From contig JAZGTN010000047.1 in the NCBI GenBank assembly GCA_037783415.1, positions 930,001 through 994,000 on the forward strand: 64,000 nt of DNA. The letters run 5' to 3'. Shown piece by piece: positions 22,401 to 35,296 of the stretch; position 1 is the first letter of the stretch; each line of letters opens with the position of its first letter. The position numbers and the translations under genes were made by a program. Source of the DNA: Leptasterias polaris (taxonomy: Eukaryota > Echinodermata > Asteroidea > Forcipulatida > Asteriidae). The notes under the pieces are model-generated. The model saw nothing but the letters and a program-made list of their open reading frames with translations, was not told where the DNA came from and made no database searches.

Positions 22401-25400
22401 GTTGCAGAAAAAGTAACGAGAAAAAAGTTGTTGATTGAATGCGTGTAAATACATAAAGGACAATCAAAGTGAATAAAATATTAAGTGCCAGCTCCATCTG
22501 GTCGACGAGCCTCCAAGCAACCCATACCCTATAGCTATAGCTCTAAAGCCTGAAGAAACCTGTAAACAAGGGCGATTGCTGTAGCATCTGTATAGCGCCC
22601 TCTGTTTACAAGTTACCATGCAAGATTGTTATGTCAAAGGTTAAAGTTCAGAGGTCAATAAAAGAACAAGCATCTTCTTGTATTCACATTGCAACTCAAC
22701 AGCTCGTATTAGAACTTTCATATATCTTTGCCTTTGTTCCGAAATATTAAACTGGCGACGAGGCCGGTTGCTATGTGAACCAGAAGCACTGGGGTTAACC
22801 CTCACTCTCCATGATAAGTGTCCTAGGTTCTTTTATGTTGGCTACCAATCCTAGTGCATGAGACCTACAATTTAAACTTCCCATCCGAAGGATAAAGCAA
22901 TGGACCCTTCCCATGAAATATGCTAATTACATTCACGCATGCGTACAGACCCTGCTGGTTGGCAAACGCCATAGAGTTGTGCACTAAGTAGACGCACAAG
23001 CGCGTCTGCGTCACGCCACCATCAGCCCCACACAAAAAGGGGCAATGTTCCAGCATTTTGCCAACCAGCAGTGTAAGTGCGCACGCGTGAAGTGCAATTT
23101 AAATATTTCATGGGAAGGGTCCATTAAATGGTAAAGTAACTTGCTCAAGGACACAAGTGCTACGACCGGGACTCGAACCCACACTGATCGGAAACACCAG
23201 AGCTCGAAATCCGATGCTCTTAACCACTCCAATCAGTATGAAGTATTGACACGCCAATCAGTATGAAGTTACCAACTACCCTGCTGTGCCACCACTTTAC
23301 CCCCAAACCAGACATTACTTCTGCTTTTTCCAACCACTTTCGCATACCTCACTTGCTCACCTCACTTAAAGGGTGTGTACAACATTGGTAAGATTGAAAA
23401 TATAAGTGTTCACAGATTTGCAGGGAACTTACATGGTATAAAGATGGTCATGGTGGAAAACTTCCCTGGAAATAGTTTTGCTTGAAATGCCATAATTTTT
23501 AGGAAATGAGTAAAACAATGGTCTTTGTCATGCAGGATAAAATCTGATGTTAGAAAAAAAGTTGAAACATATTAAGGGGGCTTTCACTATTTTCTCATGA
23601 CTCCGAAGAGCGATTGAGCTTAAACTTTCTTAGGTTTGTTATTTCATGTATATGTTGGGTCACATGAAGTGTGGATAATGGTCTTTGACACACCCTTTAA
23701 TACACCCCTAACATTTTAGGGAAGAAAAGTTGAATTTAAAGGTCAAAACCGCCACTCTTGGAAACAGAACTGATTTGTCCATGTATTCAAACTTTATCCG
23801 TCTATGTTTCACAGATCAACATTTTTTTTTCATAATTTTTTTTCTGTAGGTGAATATTGAGTTAGAACGATGCTTGAATGAGACGATTGTTGCCAATTAT
23901 GGTATGATGGGACAGAAGGAATTCACTGAAGCCTACGATGATCTCCAGAGAACCGTGAGTATTTATTTATATATTTTATTGCAGAACAATTAGCACCAAT
24001 AACTGAATAGGAACTGAGAAGAAGAAATGATCAGTTTCAGATGTGGGAGGAAAACTCAAAACGGGGAAAACCCACACAATCAGATAGGGACTGAAAACCC
24101 AATCCACATTTAAGGCAATTGGGTCTGATGCTCCTTCAAATAGGTGTCAAGTCTGAGAGTAAATCCATGTACTGCCGTCTCGTCCTGTTCTTTGGTAACA
24201 AGACCACGATGCAATTCACCAACTTTAGTTCATCAGTCAGCACACCCGGGGAGCTTTCAAACCATATCCTTTGACACAGCGTGTCTCACATAATGAGATG
24301 GGAACTAGACTTATAATAATAATAATAATAATACGCAGTTAAATAATAATAGTGGCTTCTTATGTAGCGCTCAGGTCCGTCACTCAGTGACGCTCATGGC
24401 GCTTCAACATTATTACAGTTCTTATATAGCGCTTTATCTACTCCCGATGGGTGTCTCAAAGCGCTCAGTATTTTTCCTACAAGATATGTGGAGTTACGTG
24501 TTGAAGTATGAGACCTATAGACCGTATCGAATATGACGTTACCTTTCAAATGCCCCACAACATGGCGTCTGTGAGCGTGGGTGTGTGCGTGTGCGTGTGC
24601 GTGTGCCATAGAAATCAAACCATGAACGCAGAGTGCATGAAAGCGGCCATATCACAGGCCGTATGCGCGTCTAAACGCGTCTTAGCGTTCATGGTTTGAT
24701 TTCTATAGCACACGCACACGCACACGCTCACAGACGCCATGTTGTGGGTATTATTGAAAGGTAACGTCATATTCGATACGGTCTATTCCTTTACATAGCA
24801 TCATTTAATTGCTGTGGTGCAATATGCAGCCATCAAACCAAGAACACCGTAGCGAACCCTTTTCTTTACGATAAGTGCACTGGGTTCTTTTACATGCGTT
24901 ACACAACACACGGGACCTACATGTATGGCTATACCTCCCATCCGAAGGACAAAGGTATAAGGCCAAATAAAAAAAAATACCAGTTGATCGTCCTGATTTT
25001 TCCAAAGAGAGGAGGATAAGGGCCTTTTTATTTTTTATTTTTTATTTTTTTTCCAAGATGGCCGCCAAATATTTCAATTCAAACAGGCCACCAATTCTTC
25101 AGTTTGAAATCACCGCTAACTTTCTTTATATCTATTTGTTGCATCAGGTAAGTTTACATCAAAAATTAAAATATATATGTCAAGGGTGGATTAAAAATAC
25201 AAACAATTTTTGATTAAAAATACAAACATTTTTTTTTTTTATAGGAAAAAATCGAAAATAAAAAAAGGATGCGGCCTCAAAAAAGGATGCGGGCGGGGAC
25301 GATCAACTGGTATTTTTTTTTACTTGGCCTTATGGTTAAATGTCTTACGTAAGGACACAAGTGTCAGAACCAGGACTCGAACCCACACTCTGCTGAGCAG

Positions 25401-28400
25401 AAACACCAGAGCTTGAGTCCGGTGCTCTTATCCGCTCGGCCACGACACGCCACAAAAGGCAACTAAATATTTCCCTCTAGTTACTGAATAACAATCTGTT
25501 GATTTGTGAAATTCATAATCATAGAGGTCGTTCAGACACAGTACTAAAGTCGGTTTAACTTATGGTTCAACTCTACATGTATGTGTCTGAACGGTTCTAA
25601 AGTTAGACCGAATCGGGTTTAACCTGGAAAAGTTAGACCACCGGGCCGGAGGGTTTATCTTTAGACCGCTTCGGGTTTATCTTTTAACACTGCGTGTGGA
25701 CAGAATTAAAATGACCACATCCGGTTTAACTCACGGTTCGTCTGATGCAACTGCTGTTTGCCACAGCGATAAGGGCATGAAGGACAGTACGTAGCTTTGA
25801 CGACGGGACAAGTATCGCCAAAGTTCAGCTTGGGGTCGCTTGCGATCTGTTGTCGAGTCACAAGCATCCTCTTTCTTTGTTTGATTGCAACTGAACTAAT
25901 TGCCAATAATCTGTCCTCCAAAGCTCTACTATTGAGGTACATTTGATGAATTGTAAGCACTAGCCGGAAAAGAAGCGACTTGTTTACAGTCTGCGCCATG
26001 TTGGGTGATATACTCAAAGCTGGTACCTGGCTACAGTGGTAGTTTTGTGGTTCAATGCACATGCCCAAGAATTTTTTTGTGTGTACCAGCGCGCTGGAAT
26101 ACGGTCAGGCACTTGGCAGCAGTAACACGCCGCGCAGTTTCTATTAATAAACCGGATGTTAGAATAATGGGGTCGCTTTGACCTCTTAAAACCGAAGATA
26201 AACCGTATCGGGTTTAACTCAGTGCTGTCTGAACGCAAGGGGAACACATTTTACGACTGCCCCTCGCTGATCATGAAGTTAAACCGTTTCAGGTCTAACT
26301 TTAGTACGCTGTCTGAACATGCCCATAGACATTAAACCAATGTTTGTATGAGAGAGATTGGCTTTAGTAACCTTGGCGTTTATCCCCTTGTGGGAGCTTT
26401 GCCGAGTTCCCCTGTTGGGAAGATTATCTAAACAAACAAAAACATGCAAAGCCAAAAGTCTTGTGATACATTTTAAACTGTAGATCTTAACACAATCTAT
26501 ACATGTATGAACTAGCAGTTGCCACCTATCTTATGCTGATCCTTTTAAGAAACAAAATTTTTAATTCTACCGTCTGCAAAGAAACATTAAGTGGAATTCG
26601 AACTCACTCTAAAAATGAAAGTTGCAACGTTAGTTTAGAACTCCGTTTCACTTCCTACTTGAACTTTTTTATTGATAGTTCCAATGTTGTGGCGCTGCAA
26701 GTTATGCAGACTACCAGCTAAGCCAATGGAAAGTGAGCGGTAAAGCTGGTAACCTGAGTACCCCAGATAGCTGCTGTAAAACTGAGAGCAGCTACTGTGC
26801 TGTGAGAGACCATCCATCAAATATTTACCACTTGGTAAGTACACTGGTTCCTAAGTCATCTTGCAAATGTATACCACTTGGTGAAGTCACTGGCCACAGA
26901 TGTTTACCACATGGTAAAGTGGTTCCCTAAATTTTGCAAAGTGTACCACTTGGTGAAGTCACTGGCTCCCTAATTTTTTTCTCACAAATGTTTACTACTT
27001 GGTAAAGTCACTGGTTTAAAGGCAAAGTATACCTTCGGTTTTTGGAACCGTTTGATTGTTTTAATCCTATATAAATGTAGGTACGTACATACAATAAAAC
27101 TAACCTGTGAAAATTTCACTTCAAAAGGTGGTCGCATTTTTGAGATATCACTGAAAAACCGGAGCGAATATTTCCACGCAGGAAGAATATTCCCTATAGG
27201 AATACATAATCTGAGAAGCATTACGGCCATAACGCTTCTCAGATTCAAATTTTGGGGGATAACAAATTATATATTTTCCCATAACCGCAGTACTTCGAAG
27301 TGAAAAGTTTCTCAAAATTCATTATACTATCCAAAGCTGCTGTACTTCTTACCAAGTAAGCTTTTATTGCCATTAATTTTCAGAGTCATTACCAAACGTA
27401 TACAGACCTTTTATTAAGGAAAAAGTATTTTTGAAATAGTATTTTTTTGTGTACAGTTGAGTTAGCCGACTTAATATGTGTGGGGGTAATGTTCCACTCC
27501 TTAGTAGAGAAGACTGTATGTTCCATCTCTAGCGTGATTGTGAGTTCTCGGGTATGTATAACGGAAACGATCCTGGTTGTTGTTGAAAACAGTTTATGAT
27601 GTAATCTGGTGAATGTTTTCCCTTGACATAGGGGTGTGTGGACGGACTCGCTAATTACTTCAGCGGGCACTTGGCCATTATCGGTGCAGTGTGTGTAGCA
27701 ATCGCAGGTGTACAGGTGAGATGCATAATTCTAATTTAAGGACCCCCCCCCCCCATCAAATTCCAACAGTTGGTTTAGGTGTGTGATACTTGGTTCACCT
27801 AATAATAATAACAATAATAATGTATATTGGTATGCACCAAGTCTGTCAGAAAGACACTCCTGGTGAATAGTTAATAATAATAATAATAATACGAGAAATT
27901 TATATAGCGCATAATGCAGAAGCCTCTATGCGCAACACAAAAACAAAAACATAGAAAAGAATATAATTTTAAAAAGCAAGTTACACAAATAAAGATTCAA
28001 ACAAATGAGTTTTTAAAAGTCCCTTGAAAATCTGAAGAGAGCCAGCTTGGCGAATATTAAGAGGTAAGTCATTCCATAATGAAGGTGCAATGAAGTTGAA
28101 GGCTCTTTGACCATAACATTTTGTGGAAAAAGTAGTTTGCGTGAGTAGGGATTGGCCAGCAGATCGGAGAGGACGAACAGGAATATATTTATGGAGAAGA
28201 ACAGATATATAGTCAGGGGATAAGCCATGAAGAGCTTTGAAAGTGAGAAGATTTAACTTATAAACGATACGCAATTTGATTGGGAGCCAGTGGAGTTCTT
28301 GTAAGATGGGAGTAATATGTTGGGAACGAGGGGTGCGAGAGACGAGGCGAGCAGCGGTGTTCTGAACTCGTTGAATTTTAGAAAGTTCTCTATCTGACAG

Positions 28401-29068
28401 ACCAATTAGAAGAGAATTGCAAAAGAACTCTGCTAATGACAGTACTTGAAGCCAGCACTGAATAAGTGAGTTTTTAAGTTAGTTTGGAAGGTGGTGAGAG
28501 TGTCTGCTAGTCTGAGGTTCAGTGGAAGAGCATTCCAAAGAGATGGTCCAGCACGTGAAAGGACTGTCTCCCCAAGTGTGTAATACCCAGCAAGTAATTA
28601 ATACCCAGCCTCTTGCACAGCATGATCCAGAAACCATTCACACGTGTTTTGTTTGCATAAAGACAAATGGAACATTCACCGAGCTACCATTCCTACCAAG
28701 CTAACTGTGTACAAATGTGCCTGCAGGAAGTCCAGGCTCTGTGGCTCTTTTGTAAACATGTGATGTCACAGGTCACATGGCCTATAGACGTTAAACCAAT
28801 GTTTTTGTACGAGACAGATTGGCAGTTGGCGTTTATATTGCATTGTGGGAGTTTGCCAAGTTCACTTGACGTGAAGATCATACAAACAAAGAAACAGACT
28901 CAAACTTGGAGTACCCACAAGTCACAACCACTTCATTGTCCAAACTTTCAAGATGTTTTCACGACAATAAATTGAGTCTTATTTCTTTTCTCTTGACAGA
29001 TATTTGGTCTGATCTTCTCGATATGTCTCTATTGCCATCTCAAGTATGAAGAACAAGAGCCCTACTAA
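19407..29068 (+). CDS. Tetraspanin, CD151/TSPAN11 type, seven coding exons
   Basis: Four-pass membrane organiser protein; CD151-type members partner laminin-binding integrins in vertebrates (family knowledge). Exons 19407-19490, 20429-20620, 21954-22028, 23850-23954, 26679-26834, 27632-27715 and 29000-29068 join with GT/AG sites, all phase 0, giving 254 aa. Start MGSSYDKEPCCGISLLKY. Membrane spans about 13-40, 62-82, 90-113 and 216-241. The large loop has CCG (155-157), PDSCC (181-185), C192 and C206: six cysteines. N-glycosylation sequons at N127 and N177. Juxtamembrane cysteines (10, 11, 79, 88, 89, 241, 244) suit palmitoylation. PDSCCKT and RDHPSNIY point to CD151/TSPAN11 rather than CD9. 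5' UTR exons were not found. Confidence 0.95.
19577..19935 (+). mobile_element. tRNA-Leu-derived SINE, second body type
   Basis: Head GTCGTGGCCAAGCGGTCTAG, box B GGGTTCATATCCC. The body differs from the 18721 copy (CCAGCCAGGCTCCTAGTGGA, CCTTGAAGTGGCTGTCTGTA). Lies in tetraspanin intron 1. A fragment of the same body is at about 31960-32085. Confidence 0.75.
20429..20620 (+). CDS. Tetraspanin exon 2
   Basis: Acceptor TTTCTAG, donor GTAAGT, 64 codons. Encodes the rest of TM1 (LGGAGVCGIGLW), the small loop and TM2, ending EHKCCLLI. Confidence 0.95.
20742..20965. mobile_element. TTAA MITE, AGGGTGTGTACAAC family (copy 1)
   Basis: TTAA ends with termini AGGGTGTGTACAACATTGGT and ACCAATGTTGTACACACCCT. 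The right TTAA is shared with the next element. Other copies: 23366-23700 (full) and 29844 (left end only). Confidence 0.85.
20962..21401. mobile_element. TTAA MITE with CCCTAAC termini (copy 2)
   Basis: Nearly identical to 6141-6559, apart from small indels around 21270-21330. It shares its left TTAA with the preceding MITE. Confidence 0.85.
21420..21832. mobile_element. TTAA MITE, GGCAAAGTATACCTT family (copy 2)
   Basis: TTAA at both ends; GGTTTTTGGAACCATTCGAT on the left, ACATATACCTTCCC on the right. Central palindrome GAGAAACGTTTCTGACAGTA. Third element of a three-MITE train in tetraspanin intron 2. Confidence 0.75.
21954..22028 (+). CDS. Tetraspanin exon 3 (TM3)
   Basis: Acceptor CTGCAG, donor GTAAGT, 25 codons, YFTFLLFLCLGELVVGIYVY onward. 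The glutamate in the middle of TM3 is typical of the family. Confidence 0.95.
22800..23235 (-). mobile_element. tRNA-Leu-type SINE interrupted by a MITE
   Basis: Reverse-oriented SINE: head at 23160-23235 (GACCGGGACTCGAACCCACA), body from about 22900 leftward (CATCCGAAGGATAAAG). It is split by the MITE at 22901-23123. Confidence 0.7.
22901..23123. mobile_element. MITE inside SINE
   Basis: Inverted termini TGGACCCTTCCCATGAAATA and TATTTCATGGGAAGGGTCCA, with inner inverted segments (GGTTGGCAAA / TTTTGCCAACCAGC). Comparison with the intact SINE at 18830-18870 places it at the AATAATGG site. Confidence 0.75.
23366..23700. mobile_element. TTAA MITE, AGGGTGTGTACAAC family (copy 2)
   Basis: TTAA ends at 23366-23369 and 23697-23700. 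Longer than copy 1, with an extra middle segment around 23410-23540. Confidence 0.8.
23850..23954 (+). CDS. Tetraspanin exon 4 (large loop, first part)
   Basis: Acceptor TGTAG, donor GTGAGT, 35 codons. Contains LERCLNET with a sequon and EAYDDLQRT just before the CCG exon. Confidence 0.93.
24520..24783. mobile_element. Palindromic MITE inserted at TA in the SINE
   Basis: Arms of about 110 bp: GACCGTATCGAATATGACGT on the left is mirrored at the right end. Each arm carries a GTGTGC repeat tract and CATAGAAATCAAACCATGAA. Flanked by TA; the intact SINE has CCTATTCC at this site. Confidence 0.85.
24957..25333. mobile_element. MITE, ATAAGGCC termini, inserted in the SINE
   Basis: Termini ATAAGGCCAAATAAAAAAAA and TTTTTTTTTACTTGGCCTTAT-like mirror, each followed inward by CCAGTTGATCGTCC or its complement. 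Non-coding. Confidence 0.85.
25530..26318 (-). mobile_element. TIR DNA transposon remnant
   Basis: Ends GTTCAGACACAGTACTAAAG (left) and CTTTAGTACGCTGTCTGAAC (right), with further copies of the GTCTGAAC motif and GGTTTAAC blocks just inside (25585-25625, 26195-26235). A minus-strand frame at 25706-26068 contains MAQTVNKSLLFRLVLTIHQ. It may be the start of a transposase-linked protein but is not recognised. Confidence 0.65.
26679..26834 (+). CDS. Tetraspanin exon 5 (CCG and PDSCC)
   Basis: Acceptor GATAG, donor GTAAGT, 52 codons. FQCCGAASYADY, then TPDSCCKTESSYC and RDHPSNIYHL: the disulfide-bearing variable part of the large loop and the strongest CD151-like signature. Confidence 0.95.
27016..27413. 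mobile_element. TTAA MITE, GGCAAAGTATACCTT family (copy 3)
   Basis: Best-preserved left end, TTTAAAGGCAAAGTATACCT; the right end is ACCAAACGTATACAGACCTT. In tetraspanin intron 5. Confidence 0.75.
27632..27715 (+). CDS. Tetraspanin exon 6 (TM4 start)
   Basis: Acceptor CATAG, donor GTGAGA, 28 codons. GCVDGLANYF, then LAIIGAVCVAIAGVQ of TM4. Confidence 0.95.
27871..28430 (-). mobile_element. LINE fragment, reverse-transcriptase C-terminus and 3' tail
   Basis: An open minus-strand frame from about 28430 to 27981 reads KIQRVQNTAARLV, LQELHWLPIKLRIVYKLNLL, FKALHGLSPDYIS, LWNDLPLNIRQ and FKGLLKTHLFE. This is the classic end of CR1/L2/Rex1-type ORF2. The 3' tail has a GCGCTATATAAATTTC-type sequence and an (ATT)n end at about 27871-27890. 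The 5' part is truncated. Confidence 0.9.
28436..28575 (-). mobile_element. Second LINE ORF2 C-terminal fragment
   Basis: Minus-strand reading GPSLWNALPLNLRLADTLTT then FQTNLKTHLFSAGF and a stop. It is a different element from the adjacent 27871-28430 fragment, since it repeats the same domain end. Confidence 0.75.
29000..29068 (+). CDS. Tetraspanin exon 7 (C-terminus)
   Basis: Acceptor TTGACAG. Encodes IFGLIFSICLYCHLKYEEQ, then EPY and TAA. The cytoplasmic tail is short, with two membrane-proximal cysteines. Confidence 0.95.
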   Translation: MFGLIFSICLYCHLKYEEQEPY

Positions 29069-29843
29069 ACGAAATGTGCAAAGTCGTTCTTTTATGTGCA
29101 AACTTTTTTTTATTTTGAACCCTGTAGATATTATGCGTGCTTAAACTATCGACTACGTTTTGTAACTATAGAGGGGGGTAGTGTTTTGTTACATTAACCA
29201 TGCAGATTTGTATTTCTCCAGCTTTGTATTTTTTGGCTCATTTTTGTGAATTTTGAGTGTTGTAATCGATATTTGATAACTAAATTTTATATGAAATTCT
29301 TTACAAATTGAAATCCCTTGTACATGTCAACAACAAAAACAAAGGGGACCTATACATTATTTGGTTTCACCCATGCATCGATATGGACCTATATAAGTTT
29401 TACAAAATCAAGAATTAATTTAGTCATTGATGAAATGAAAGTTTTCAAACAAAGTGTGTGATCAAGTTTGACAAATCTTTTGCAGTGTCCCCCTTTTCGT
29501 TTATTCATGTTAATATAATAAGATAAAATGATGATGAAAATAACGCGCATCTTGTACACACGGCACAGAGGATTAGCCAATAAGCAACCTTCTTTTGAGT
29601 TGACCTCCAGCCGACGAGGGAGCCCTACTCTAATGACATCATGTGCAAAAATTAATTTGCTGCTTTTATGTGTAAGGAATTTACAAATACCCCAATAATT
29701 AACAAATAATGTACTTGGCTGTACATGATCAAATGAGGTGAGCAAACTTAACCAAAACACCCCATGTTTTCCTTAATTGGTGCTTATAGGTTTTTATGCA
29801 TAGATTTTGGTTTTCAAAACAAAACTCTTGTGAAAAGCCTTCT
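29069..29843 (+). other. Probable tetraspanin 3' UTR / downstream region
   Basis: AT-rich, with no clear AATAAA before about 30162. Candidates further on: 30162-30167, 30475-30480, 30870-30875 and 30998-31003. A 123-residue minus-strand frame (29389-29760) is unsupported. Confidence 0.35.
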
Positions 29844-29930
29844 TTAAAGGGTGTGTACAACATTGGTAAGATTTAAAATGTAAATGTTCACAGATGTGCA
29901 CATAACTAACATTATTTTCTATAACAAGGA
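29844..29930. mobile_element. Left-end fragment of AGGGTGTGTACAAC MITE
   Basis: TTAAAGGGTGTGTACAACATT and about 65 further bases match 23366 onward; the right end is missing. Confidence 0.7.
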
Positions 29931-30024
29931 CTTTCTTTTTTTATGGGACTTGAAACAGGCAAACCTGGAGCACAAGCCCATGCTCAAGACGTGGTTTCGC
30001 AAAGGCCCTTAGTATTAATTTCCA

Positions 30025-30092
30025 CCGGGCTAGTGGTAAGACATCTGCTCTAGCAATGCAAAGGTAGTGGGTTCGAATACCACCAGAGTGAT
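30025..30092 (+). mobile_element. tRNA-derived SINE head
   Basis: Box-A-like GGGCTAGTGGTAAGACATC and box B GGGTTCGAATACC at tRNA spacing. The arms are imperfect. Confidence 0.55.
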
Positions 30093-30728
30093 TTGCCTGT
30101 GGGTTTTTTTCACAGAACTTGGGAAAGTACCGAGTATACAGTAACATACATCGTGTAGGGTAATAAAAAAATTATATTTAGTTTTAATTTGTTGTCAATA
30201 CTGAAGGTTCTTTGGTAGGGTTGGTAGTGTATTTTTGGAACAAGACCAGCAAGGTATTGTATATTTTGTCTCAACCTAATCGGAATGGTTCTTGAAAATT
30301 CCCACACATTTTATAACAATCGACTTTTTAATGCTCTTAACGCAAAAAAAATGTATTCTGATAAATATCTTACGGTTTGTAATGATTATGCAAATGAGCT
30401 TTGTAAATTCGCATTTGTGTGTATTATATTTATTTACAACGCTGATGAATTATTCATCCTGATAATTGTTTGAAAATAAATTGTTCTGCAAAAGTTTGTA
30501 CGCCATCGATGCTGGCACCTCTAACTCCATAGTAGAAACTTTAAAAAAATTGAACTTTTTCTTGAATCTGCTGAAAATGGTGCTGTTTTAGTAGAAAGAA
30601 GTGTACAGGCTGTACCAAACATAGACTGACCCCCCCTCAAGGCTATCTGGCGTTATTCACGACCCTTGAAGTGTGATGTCAGATGTACAGGCTATAAATA
30701 CCAAACATCGAGGGGGCGGGGGCAGTCT

Positions 30729-30835
30729 GATTTTCTCGATATGTCTCTATTGCCATCTCAAGTATGAAGAACAAGAGCCCTACTAAACGAAATGTGCAAG
30801 TAGTAATTTTTTTTTATGCAAATCTTTTTAAATTC
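30729..30835 (+). pseudogene. Partial second copy of tetraspanin last exon
   Basis: From about 30729 the sequence repeats the last exon from codon 236 through the TAA (LIFSICLYCHLKYEEQEPY, identical residues) and about 45 bp of 3' UTR, then diverges. It lacks the first codons and the pyrimidine-rich acceptor; only GGGGGCAG precedes it. It could be a relic of tandem duplication or, less likely, an alternative last exon. Confidence 0.85.
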
Positions 30836-31010
30836 TGAACATCAGCCATGTGAAACTCACATACTTTAAAATAAAACTTGTTTGCGTACTCTGTCTCTGT
30901 ATAAAGCGTATGTACTTGCCTCGATTTGTATTGTACTAATCAATAAGACGTGTAAATTATGCAACTCGCACTATTTTTATTTTGTATATAACGTTTAAAT
31001 AAAGTATTCA

Positions 31011-31180
31011 GTAATAATTGGTAATGTAGAATGCGGCGACATTTGTTTGACCTATGACCTAGTTGGTTTAGTCTTGGTCACAAGGTGTTAGACAGTCAGA
31101 TTTATAATTGGTAACGTAGAATGCGGCGACATATGACCTAGTTGGTTTAGTCTTGGTCACAAGGTGTTAGACAGTCAGAT
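31011..31180. repeat. Direct duplication, about 80-90 bp units
   Basis: TAATTGGTAATGTAGAATGC at 31014 recurs from about 31106. Both copies end TTAGACAGTCAGATTT. The second copy lacks about 10 bp. Confidence 0.9.
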
Positions 31181-32800
31181 TTTGTGAGTGCGTAAAATGT
31201 TAGAAATCAAGAAGAGTGCATGGTTTGGGTGAACACACGTAATATACCCAAACCTTATAGTGTCATTGTATTGTGTCTACTGTCTTATTGCTGTGGCAGG
31301 GTTACAATAAAATTATTGGTTGTTTTAGACAGACTGATTGTGGACGATTGTACATATAGACCCTATGACATCATGTTTACAAAAGAGCCACAGGGCCTGT
31401 AGGCACAGTTTGTACACAGTTCAATTGAAGAAAACAATAATTCTTATGTTTTATGGAGATTGCACTGTCTGATATCAAGAAAGGGGGGACATCTCGAAAG
31501 CTGTACCTCTTGTAAATTTTCCCATATGGCCTGTGTAGTATCTTGCCTGTCAGGAAATGCATTAGAATGTACAAGGTCACTACTCTGTAAACAAAGGAAA
31601 CATGGTCTATAGTGCCCTCATTTAAACAAATTAAATTAGATGATTGGACTGTTTGCACCACTAGAGGGCCTTGATTTTTTACATCGCACTTTGCTTAGCA
31701 GTTAAGATCTTTGTTAAATCGGCCCCTGGTCTGTTTTCGAAAATAAACGCATGTAAAAGACTTTATTTAATGATTCTTTTATGGCTGTCACAATTAATCG
31801 GAGTGAACAATGTAGCTCTTTTGTAGAAAAAACAATGAATTGGAAATGGTTCCTTGTCATGTATTATTAGCCAATCATAGCCATGATTGGTAACCAACAA
31901 GTCTGGGGAATAAAAACAGGGAACCAGTCTACCGGAAGTTCAACTAAAATCTAAATCTCGGTCATGACACTTAACCATAATTGCTTCGTAAAAAGGTGGG
32001 AAGGAAGTGCATTCCACCAGCCAGGCTTCTATAGCTAGTGGATGATAACCCATGCCTACATCCTTATGGACTGTGAACCTAAAATGCTTAAAATTACATT
32101 AAATTTGTTTAGTTTAACTTTCAGTTCATCATAATGTTGTCTGATAGCAGTTACCATCTCAAACCTTTTATGCGCATGTGTCATACCAACGATGAATACT
32201 GCTTTTCAAGACACATCCTCAGTATGACTCTGAACTTTTAACTTTTCAGCATCGAAAGAAGACTGACAATGACATTACATATTGTAGGGGCCAGCACAAC
32301 TCCCCGTTGGAGCACTGCTGGCCGGCCGGGGAGGCAGCTCTTATCGTTCTTGTAACTTTGGGTTTTTATAAATAAAGACATAAACAAAAGAACTCTCCCT
32401 CAGAAGTCAGGAAACATGTATTAGTCTACCTTGTGTCAACGAAAGCCCCCGGTCAACGCAACAATATGATTGCATAAACTTCATGATTCATCACTAAATG
32501 TTATCAGCAATAAACAAGCCAGCAGGACTAGTTGGGAAGAACTTTGACTGGTCCTCAGGAGGGAGGCACCTGTTTCAGCCAAACATATATTCGACTGGTC
32601 GGCAGTCGTGACTGTCACACGTAATAAATCGCTTGCAAGGGCTTATCTCCCATTTTCTAACCGCAGAAATGATGGCAAGACATCAAAGGACTCTCAGCTA
32701 GTTGGGGAACAGATGTTTTCAGGACTTTTGGCGACCACGCGCGTGACTTCGGTGTCATTGACATTAACCAGGCGGCCCATTGCTTTGTATACAAACTAAT
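31181..32800. other. Intergenic with SINE fragment
   Basis: At 31960-32085 lies a fragment of the 19577-type SINE body (CATAATTGCTTCGTAAAAAG, CCAGCCAGGCTTCTATAGC). At 32510-32560, AGCCAGCAGGACTAGTTGGG is the same motif found in the zinc finger spacers (53965, 59990), an outlying piece of that duplication. Nothing else recognised. Confidence 0.5.
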
Positions 32801-33062
32801 ACACAGGCGCAATAGGAGGATTTTTTATTTTTTTTTTCTCAGCCCCTCTGAAGGTACTATTAGCTGAGAGTGTAGTGTAAGCGAGATGTTTGTTTTATAA
32901 ATACAACAGTCCAAAGACATGTTTAGTTTATAAGGAAGCCTACTCAATCCCCAAAATCCAACTAAATAATCCAACATTATTGAGCATCTCTGATTTTGTA
33001 ATCCCTTTATAGACCATAATAAATCTTCACTCACAAAACAAATCACAACTTTGTACATCAAA

Positions 33063-35296
<2,234 letters not shown>

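Larger units (their letters stand above)
24310..25452 (-). mobile_element. tRNA-Leu-type SINE carrying two nested MITEs
   Basis: Reverse-oriented SINE: (TAA)n-side tail near 24310-24410, body segments 24415-24517, 24784-24956 and 25334-25345, and head at 25340-25452 (anticodon region CTTGAGTCCGG, GCTCGGCCACGAC). Two TIR elements interrupt it. The intact copy at 18721-19145 supplies the empty sites. Confidence 0.8.

Noticed and set aside
29389..29760. 123-residue minus-strand frame downstream of the tetraspanin
   Set aside because: Unrecognised, compositionally like the surrounding AT-rich DNA, with no supporting signals.
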